Positions 1-5,098 of a stretch of DNA of 5,098 nt are shown here, piece by piece; position 1 is the first letter of the stretch; each line of letters begins with the position of its first letter. Source of the DNA: Gammaproteobacteria bacterium (GTDB lineage: Bacteria > Pseudomonadota > Gammaproteobacteria > SZUA-229); NCBI GenBank assembly GCA_021768055.1, contig JAASSE010000120.1:1-5098 (forward strand), written 5' to 3'. A program made the translations under genes and the position numbers. Under the pieces are notes generated by a model. The model had not been told where the DNA came from. It worked only from the letters and a program-made list of their open reading frames with translations, and ran no database searches.

Positions 1-1
1 G

Positions 2-442
2 AGTGTGTTCAAAGGCCTGCTCTACAACGTCTGGGGCAAGCTGCGCGCATTGAGTCCGAAGCCGGCCAATCCCAACCGTAACCGCTCGGTGGCAACTGCC
101 GGTGTTCGTGGTGCCGAAACCACCACCAGCCTGATCAATCCTTACTGGAAAGACGACAAGACCGATGATCCGGATTACATTCGCGAGCTCACCGAATACA
201 CACGTGCCCAGCAGCTGGCTGAAAATGGCGATCTGCAAGGCGCAATCAAGGCGTTGTCTGCCTTCATCGATGAGCATGGAGACAGTGACCTCAGGCCTAA
301 TGCGCAATTTGCACTGGGCATCAGTTACGGTGGTCTGGGCCAGAACCAGGGCGCAGTCAATGCATTGAAGTCATTCGTTGCAGACAACCCCAAGCATCCA
401 CTGGTGACTGACGCCAAACAGGTTATTGCCCAGTTGCAGTAA
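2..442 (+). CDS. TPR-repeat protein, 3' portion (5' end outside window)
   Basis: The reading frame is open to the left edge of the window, so the gene probably starts upstream. A GTG at 5 is the first possible start inside the window, but no ribosome binding site can be seen before it. Numbering from that GTG, residues 1-20 are basic and amphipathic. Residues 28-40 carry an ATAGVRGAE stretch. Two tetratricopeptide-like helical hairpins follow at about 65-95 (AQQLAENGDLQGAIKAL) and 98-131 (AQFALGISYGGLGQNQGAV, ending in the NPKHP turn). This repeat spacing resembles the YbgF/BamD-type TPRs of envelope proteins, which usually act as protein-binding scaffolds. A signal peptide or lipobox, if present, would lie upstream of the window, so a periplasmic location is only an inference. 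I do not recognise a specific gene and assign no function beyond TPR-mediated binding. The gene is followed 37 bases later by a strong terminator, so it ends its transcription unit. Confidence 0.85.
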   Translation, partial: SVFKGLLYNVWGKLRALSPKPANPNRNRSVATAGVRGAETTTSLINPYWKDDKTDDPDYIRELTEYTRAQQLAENGDLQGAIKALSAFIDEHGDSDLRPNAQFALGISYGGLGQNQGAVNALKSFVADNPKHPLVTDAKQVIAQLQ

Positions 443-478
443 TACCTGACAACGATTTTTTGCAAGACAGCTGAACTC

Positions 479-511
479 AGGCCGGGTTGCGGATGCAGCC
501 CGGCCTTTTTT
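479..511 (+). terminator. Rho-independent terminator after the TPR gene
   Basis: A GC-rich stem pairs 479-490 with 495-506 (AGGCCGGGTTGC against GCAGCCCGGCCT, with one G-T wobble), closed by a GGAT tetraloop. It is followed by a run of six T at 506-511. Stem length, GC content and T-tract all match an intrinsic terminator. It should insulate the downstream rluA gene from read-through, so rluA needs its own promoter. Confidence 0.92.
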
Positions 512-517
512 GTCATT

Positions 518-523
518 TATAAT
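518..523 (+). promoter_or_regulatory. Candidate -10 box (TATAAT) of rluA
   Basis: A perfect sigma-70 -10 hexamer, TATAAT, lies directly after the terminator T-tract and 8 bases before the rluA ATG. Standard spacing would put the transcription start at about 530, only two bases before the start codon. No good -35 box is seen: the expected positions fall inside the terminator stem. The match could be chance in an AT-rich spot, but the terminator upstream means some promoter is needed here. Confidence 0.4.
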
Positions 524-531
524 GCGTTCGC

Positions 532-1161
532 ATGCTTCAGGTGATTTACCAGGATGATTATCTTGTGGCCGTCAACAAGCCTCACGGATTGCTGTCGGTA
601 CCCGGCCGCGGTGATGACAAGCAGGATTGCGTGGTATCCCGCATGCAGAAAAACGGCATTGATGTGCGCGTTGTGCACCGCCTGGATTGTCATACATCGG
701 GGGTGATGGTGCTCGCAATTGGTAACGATATGCAAAGAGCATTGAGCCGCCTGTTTCATGATCGTGAAATAGACAAGAGGTATGTGGCACTGGTCGAAGG
801 CAGGGTTGAAAAGGTCAATGGCAGGATCGATGTACCCCTGCGCGGTGATCCGGACAACCGGCCAAAACAGGTCATTGATTACCGGTACGGCAAACAGGCG
901 CAGACAGATTGGTGTTTGTTAGGACATGAGTATAGAGACTCGGGTGTTCAAAGCCGCCTGCAGTTGCAGCCGATAACCGGGCGCACACACCAGCTCAGAC
1001 TGCATTGTGCAGACATGGCACACCCGATTATTGGAGATCGCCTGTATAACGGGCAGTCTCAAATCAAAGCATCGCGCATGATGTTGCATGCTGAACAACT
1101 GTGCTTTTCTCACCCGATGACAGGTAAATCGTTAGCGATCACCTGCGAGCCGGAGTTTTGA
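532..1161 (+). CDS. rluA: Dual-specificity 23S rRNA/tRNA pseudouridine synthase RluA
   Basis: This is a pseudouridine synthase of the RsuA/RluA family. E. coli RluA converts U746 of 23S rRNA and U32 of several tRNAs to pseudouridine in the cytoplasm. The 209-residue protein is close to the 219 of E. coli RluA and has no S4 domain, as expected for RluA rather than RluC or RluD. Visible motifs are NKPHGLLSVPGR (15-26), the catalytic HRLDCHTSG with Asp52, KRYVALVEG (82-90) containing the conserved Tyr84, the RluA-type NRPKQ segment (109-113) followed by GKQAQT (120-125), ITGRTHQLRLH (148-158), HPIIGDRLY (164-172) and MLHAEQL (184-190). The start is fixed by an in-frame TAA at 520-522, leaving ATG 532 as the only sensible choice. 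No Shine-Dalgarno sequence precedes it. It is transcribed alone, between a terminator and the convergent gspB. Confidence 0.95.
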   Translation: MLQVIYQDDYLVAVNKPHGLLSVPGRGDDKQDCVVSRMQKNGIDVRVVHRLDCHTSGVMVLAIGNDMQRALSRLFHDREIDKRYVALVEGRVEKVNGRIDVPLRGDPDNRPKQVIDYRYGKQAQTDWCLLGHEYRDSGVQSRLQLQPITGRTHQLRLHCADMAHPIIGDRLYNGQSQIKASRMMLHAEQLCFSHPMTGKSLAITCEPEF

Positions 1162-1235
1162 TATTTATGAAAAGCAGTGAAACTGGGGATGTTTAAACAA
1201 GCCGGGCTGGATTGATTTCCTTGCCACTCGCCCCT

Positions 1236-1266
1236 GTCTTCGTATTGACGTAGTCAATATGAAGAC
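1236..1266. terminator. Strong hairpin between convergent rluA and gspB (possible bidirectional terminator)
   Basis: A 14-base inverted repeat pairs 1236-1249 (GTCTTCGTATTGAC) with 1253-1266 (GTCAATATGAAGAC) around a GTA loop. The only imperfection is position 1242 against 1260, a G-U wobble in the plus-strand RNA and an A-C mismatch in the minus-strand RNA. It lies 74 bases after the rluA stop, and its last base is the final base of the gspB TAG stop codon. Position between convergent genes suggests transcript ending or 3'-end protection for both. However, neither side has a T-tract, so it is not a classical intrinsic terminator. The inner ATTGAC-GTA-GTCAAT is a perfect palindrome and could instead be a protein binding site. 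Confidence 0.4.
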
Positions 1267-1901
1267 TAGTTCCAGGAAGTAACGATATCCTGATGAAACA
1301 GGTGTCCCTGGAAATCAAAAATGGCACCGTCAGGAGTAATTTCACTGAGTATCAGGTCCGTGGCAAAATGATCGCCTTCCTCGAGGAAGCGGCCATTGAT
1401 GACGATGCTGCGTTGCAGCGGGTTGCTCGAATAGACATGGGCGGAGAATTCCATCACCGGTATATGTTGCTTGACCTCAAACGGCAGTTCATCCCGTTCG
1501 ACCGGAGCGGTGGTTGTATTCGATGATGCCGGCTTTGGTCTGGTTACAGGTAGCTGTTGCATTGCGACGGCTTCGGTTTTGCTGGGCTCAATAGCGGGCC
1601 TCGGTATTGATTTTGTTGTCCTCGCCGGTTGCGGTGCTACTGGCCGGATCATTGCCGGTTGTACCGGTGTCACCGTGGTTTCGGCGATAACAGCAGCTGG
1701 GTTTTCACCGGAGTCTGCACCGATAAAGTAGAACAGGGCTGCAAGGTTGATCGCGACCGCACCAATCAACAAGTAGGGCCACACCGAATTCTTGCTGGCG
1801 TAATAATTCAGGCCCGAGGAATGCGTGGTCTGGATACCGGGCGCAGAACCGTGGCCACGTTGCTGTTCGGATTTTTTTAAAGCATCGAGAATGTAGGACA
1901 T
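1266..1901 (-). CDS. gspB: General secretion pathway protein B (GspB/ExeB-like)
   Basis: GspB works with the ATPase GspA in the inner membrane. In Aeromonas the equivalent ExeAB complex is needed to assemble the type II secretion secretin through the peptidoglycan layer. The 211-residue protein opens with MSYILDALKKSEQQR, the hallmark N-terminus of this family. It has one membrane segment at about 40-61 (VWPYLLIGAVAINLAALFYFI), a Pro/Thr/Ala-rich periplasmic linker at about 68-139, and a C-terminal GspB domain at about 140-211 (LPFEVKQHIPVMEFSAHVYS, then SIVINGRFLEEGD and ending IVTSWN). The start overlaps the gspA stop by one base (TGATG), and GGGAAGG just upstream can serve as ribosome binding site, so translation is probably coupled to gspA. 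Codons 8-10 contain a run of seven A. No other gsp genes lie in this window. Confidence 0.92.
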   Translation of the reverse strand: MSYILDALKKSEQQRGHGSAPGIQTTHSSGLNYYASKNSVWPYLLIGAVAINLAALFYFIGADSGENPAAVIAETTVTPVQPAMIRPVAPQPARTTKSIPRPAIEPSKTEAVAMQQLPVTRPKPASSNTTTAPVERDELPFEVKQHIPVMEFSAHVYSSNPLQRSIVINGRFLEEGDHFATDLILSEITPDGAIFDFQGHLFHQDIVTSWN

Positions 1902-3622
1902 CAGCCTTCCCGGGTATTCAGTTGCGGCAATCCGGTTTCAAGTTCCGAGTTCAGCAATATAAATGTATTGGGACCGGCAACACCATCGGCTATGATCCCT
2001 TTGCTTTGCTGAAAGCGTATTATCTGAGACATCAACTGGTTGTTGTAGGTGTCATGAATGGTCGGTACTTCTTTTTGCCCATACAGCCGAACCATCTGCT
2101 GATCCAGCCATTGTACGATCGGGCCCTTGCTGCCGGGCTGGACCATGCCCTGGTAGTACGGGGGTTTTTGCCACAACAGGGTGTATTCACCAAGCCAGTG
2201 TTGGTTGAGAGTGTCGTCACTCAATTCGTAGGAATTGCTGCCCTGACGCAATGTTACGACGTTGTCTTCCAGTCTGGTCAGAATGGCATAGGTAACTGTG
2301 TTATTTTCATCGTACAGTTTCAATACGGCCGGCCTGTTGAGTATTTCCAGGCTGCGCAAATTACCCTGGCGGTGTAAACAGCTGAGGCCGTTTTTTCCGG
2401 CAAACTTGCACGCGCTGCCATGCTTACTGGTGCTGTATTGTTTGTCCCAGACATCAAACAGATCGGTATAAGCCTGCGCCTTGCTGGCGGCAGCATTTTC
2501 AAACAGGGCCGCGATAGATACCGGCGCTTCGTCAACATCCGGTTCTGCATCACTCGTTGCCGCGGTTTCAATCGCTGTGCTGGCAACTTCAGGTTCTGTG
2601 GTATCACTTAATGTGTCGTCAGCTTCGACTGCTGCAGGTTCTGCTTCTGCTGTAACAACCTCGGTTGTCTCTTCAAGCGTTGTAACGGCCGTGTTTTCGA
2701 TGGTGGGGGCAGGCCGCTGCAACAATACGGCGGCAATCACAGCCACGGCAGCAAGGCTGGCTGTAACTGCTGTCATTGCAGGCCAGTGTTGCCTGAACCA
2801 TGATGGCTGTTTCAGTTCGCCGAATACCTCTTTTGCAGCATTGTTGAGTATCTGTACATCAACGTAAGGCTTGTTCTGTACGTAAGTACCGAGGAGGGCG
2901 CGGTCGCACAGTATGTTGATTACCCGGGGTACACCTTTACTGTAGCGATAGAGTTTATTGATGGTCTTTTCATGGAACAGCTGTACATTGGAACCAGCGA
3001 CCGCCAGGCGATGGCTGATATATGCCTTGAGTTCATTACTCGATAGCGGATTCAGGTGAAAGCGCGCGGTTATGCGTTGTGCCAGCTGGCGCATTTCATC
3101 GCGCGACAGAATCGCCAGCAGCTCCGGCTGACCCAGGATAATAACCTGCAATAACTTGCGCTGGTTGGTTTCAAGATTAGTCAGCAGGCGCAGCTGTTCC
3201 AGTACGCTGCTGTCCATGTTCTGTGCTTCATCGATAATCAGAACCGTCTTCTGGCCGGCCGCATTGGCCTGTAACAGGAACGCGTTAATACGGTCAATAT
3301 AGGTTTTGATGCTGTTATCGCCTTCAGGGTATTCGATGTGCAGCTCATCGCAGATGGTTTCGAGTAATTCCAAGGCGGTGATCTTGGGATTGAACACCAG
3401 GGCGATATTGGCCTGTTCCGGTATCTGCTCCAGCAGGCAGCGGCACACTGTGGTTTTTCCGGTACCGACTTCCCCGGTCAGCAGAATGCAGCCGCCTTCG
3501 CTGTTGAGACCGTAGACGAGGTGTGCAAGGGCTTCACGGTGCTGTTCCGTCATGTAGAGATAGCGCGGGTCGGGCGCTATCGAAAACGGCGATTCCTTGA
3601 AGCCAAAATATTCGTTGTACAT
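1901..3622 (-). CDS. gspA: General secretion pathway ATPase GspA (ExeA family) with peptidoglycan-binding domain
   Basis: GspA is an inner-membrane AAA+ ATPase whose periplasmic part binds peptidoglycan. With GspB it helps the type II secretin reach and assemble in the outer membrane. The 573 residues show the complete expected order. The N-terminal MYNEYFGFKESPFSIAPDPR signature comes first, then Walker A GEVGTGKTT (50-58, Lys56), Walker B VLIIDEAQN (127-135, Asp131/Glu132), a sensor-1-like VIILGQPEL (160-168) and the GVPRVINILCDRAL segment (230-243). One membrane span follows at about 281-302, then an acidic Ala/Glu/Thr linker (303-370). A region at about 380-490 resembles the degenerate C39-peptidase-like domain of ExeA proteins. 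A peptidoglycan-binding-1-type domain covers about 495-560 (RFQQSKGIIADGVAGPNT). Nothing looks truncated, and length fits the family. The Shine-Dalgarno before ATG 3622 is weak (AAAGAAA). It is the first gene of the gspAB operon and is divergent from fadH. Confidence 0.95.
   Translation of the reverse strand: MYNEYFGFKESPFSIAPDPRYLYMTEQHREALAHLVYGLNSEGGCILLTGEVGTGKTTVCRCLLEQIPEQANIALVFNPKITALELLETICDELHIEYPEGDNSIKTYIDRINAFLLQANAAGQKTVLIIDEAQNMDSSVLEQLRLLTNLETNQRKLLQVIILGQPELLAILSRDEMRQLAQRITARFHLNPLSSNELKAYISHRLAVAGSNVQLFHEKTINKLYRYSKGVPRVINILCDRALLGTYVQNKPYVDVQILNNAAKEVFGELKQPSWFRQHWPAMTAVTASLAAVAVIAAVLLQRPAPTIENTAVTTLEETTEVVTAEAEPAAVEADDTLSDTTEPEVASTAIETAATSDAEPDVDEAPVSIAALFENAAASKAQAYTDLFDVWDKQYSTSKHGSACKFAGKNGLSCLHRQGNLRSLEILNRPAVLKLYDENNTVTYAILTRLEDNVVTLRQGSNSYELSDDTLNQHWLGEYTLLWQKPPYYQGMVQPGSKGPIVQWLDQQMVRLYGQKEVPTIHDTYNNQLMSQIIRFQQSKGIIADGVAGPNTFILLNSELETGLPQLNTREG
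1905..1911 (-). promoter_or_regulatory. Ribosome binding site of gspB inside the gspA 3' end
   Basis: On the minus strand the sequence GGGAAGG lies 3 bases before the gspB ATG (6 bases counted from its GGGA part). It sits within the last codons of gspA. Together with the TGATG stop/start overlap it supports the chosen gspB start and translational coupling. The spacing is slightly short for an ideal Shine-Dalgarno site. Confidence 0.55.
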
Positions 3623-3640
3623 GGTGTTTCTTTATTTATC

Positions 3641-3654
3641 TGGCATTTATGCCA
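3641..3654. repeat. Perfect inverted repeat in the gspA leader
   Basis: TGGCAT-TT-ATGCCA is a perfect 6+2+6 palindrome ending 18 bases upstream of the gspA start codon. It lies where the transcript would begin if the adjacent TATAGT is the -10 box. Position suggests a possible operator. I do not recognise it as the site of a named regulator, and a 6-bp-arm palindrome can arise by chance. Confidence 0.3.
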
Positions 3655-3660
3655 ACTATA
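3655..3660 (-). promoter_or_regulatory. Candidate -10 box of gspAB (TATAGT)
   Basis: On the minus strand TATAGT (5 of 6 to consensus) lies 32 bases before the gspA ATG and overlaps the stop codon of the GGDEF remnant. A TTTACA is present upstream but only 12 bases away, too close to act as a -35 box with it. Weak evidence, based mainly on position. Confidence 0.25.
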
Positions 3661-3832
3661 GCTGTTCGGCACTGTAAATGCAGTATTTTCCGGGTTTCGC
3701 CTTAGCCTTGAGCATGGCCTTGTTCGCCTAGCGGATCAGCTCCTTTTCCTGCTGGCCGTGGTCCGGGAACAGGCTGATGCCTATGCAACACCGCAGTGTA
3801 CCCGTTTCAGCATCAAAGGCGCAGTCGTTCCA
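3656..3832 (-). pseudogene. Decayed C-terminal remnant of a GGDEF (diguanylate cyclase) domain
   Basis: Reading the minus strand from 3832 down to the stop at 3656-3658 gives a tail typical of GGDEF domains, which make cyclic di-GMP. GISLFPDHGQQEKELIR matches the conserved (S)IGISLFPDHG...ELI(R) block. After an in-frame TAG at 3728-3730 comes ANKAMLKAKAKPGKY, matching the usual ADKAMYxAKxxGKN block, then CIYSAEQL and a final stop. The internal TAG sits where families usually have Gln, so one C-to-T change would explain it. Upstream, FDAETGTLRCC corresponds loosely to the strand before SIGIS, but a second stop occurs at 3833-3835. A possible helix end (MERLR) appears there in another frame, suggesting a frameshift or small deletion. 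The GGDEF active-site half is absent. It has no start, cannot make a working enzyme, and ends 33 bases before gspA. Identification is by family pattern from memory, without a search. Confidence 0.78.
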
Positions 3833-3960
3833 TCAGTCTGTGTATTCTGGATAAATGTGTAAGCATTGTACTTTGCAGGCGCTCGGTTATAACACCAGTT
3901 CATTGAATCAGATAAATGTTCACATGAAAATATCAGGAAGCCAGCACGCCGTTTAACCGC
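3833..3960. other. Intergenic DNA between the GGDEF remnant and fadH, no gene recognised
   Basis: AT-richer than the flanking genes. I see no coding region here that I can support. A 9-base direct repeat, GATAAATGT, occurs at 3850-3858 and 3911-3919, and a short palindrome TTCACATGAA lies at 3919-3928. Both are within what chance allows. Upstream control elements of fadH are expected here, but no known operator is clear. Confidence 0.4.

Positions 3961-5098
<1,138 letters not shown>

Noticed and set aside
5..7. GTG as the true start of the TPR gene
   Set aside because: The frame is open to the window edge and no Shine-Dalgarno can be assessed. The protein more likely begins upstream, so the gene is reported as 5' partial.
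1922..2867. Plus-strand open frames opposite gspA (1922-2377 and 2481-2867)
   Set aside because: They lie antisense to a clear full-length gspA. The second mirrors the Ala/Glu/Thr-rich linker and gives only a low-complexity Ala/Ser/Val protein.
3891..3900. AACACCAGTT as a FadR operator for fadH
   Set aside because: Only the right half (CCAGTT) resembles the FadR site. The left arm lacks the TGGTC half, so the match is not convincing.
3850..3919. Direct repeat GATAAATGT (3850-3858 and 3911-3919)
   Set aside because: Two 9-base copies in AT-rich intergenic DNA, not helically phased with any promoter element and easily due to chance.

Overview
This is an ordinary chromosomal stretch from what looks like a gammaproteobacterium. 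RluA, FadH and the GspA/GspB proteins all read like gammaproteobacterial family members, and base composition is balanced and even across the genes. I found no mobile element, CRISPR array, tRNA/rRNA or clear accessory system. The window is cut inside a gene at both ends.

Layout, left to right: (1) the 3' end of a small TPR-repeat protein gene (+), closed by a textbook intrinsic terminator. (2) rluA (+), a 23S rRNA/tRNA pseudouridine synthase whose only plausible ATG lies 8 bases after a perfect TATAAT, so its mRNA may be leaderless. (3) A roughly 100-base convergent gap carrying a strong 14-bp hairpin that overlaps the gspB stop codon. (4) A gspA-gspB pair on the minus strand, joined by a TGATG stop/start overlap. 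It encodes an ExeA-type AAA+ ATPase with a periplasmic peptidoglycan-binding end, and its partner GspB. (5) A 352-base divergent gap containing the decayed C-terminal tail of a GGDEF (diguanylate cyclase) domain on the minus strand, followed by promoter-like sequence on both sides. (6) The first 374 codons of fadH (+), 2,4-dienoyl-CoA reductase, cut by the window end.

The genes do not form one pathway. rluA is RNA modification, gspAB is envelope remodelling for type II secretion secretin assembly, and fadH is beta-oxidation of unsaturated fatty acids. Only gspA and gspB clearly form an operon. The observations most worth checking are the GGDEF remnant directly upstream of gspA, the identical leaderless-like spacing at rluA and fadH, and the convergent-gene hairpin. 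I see no convincing evidence of an undescribed system here.
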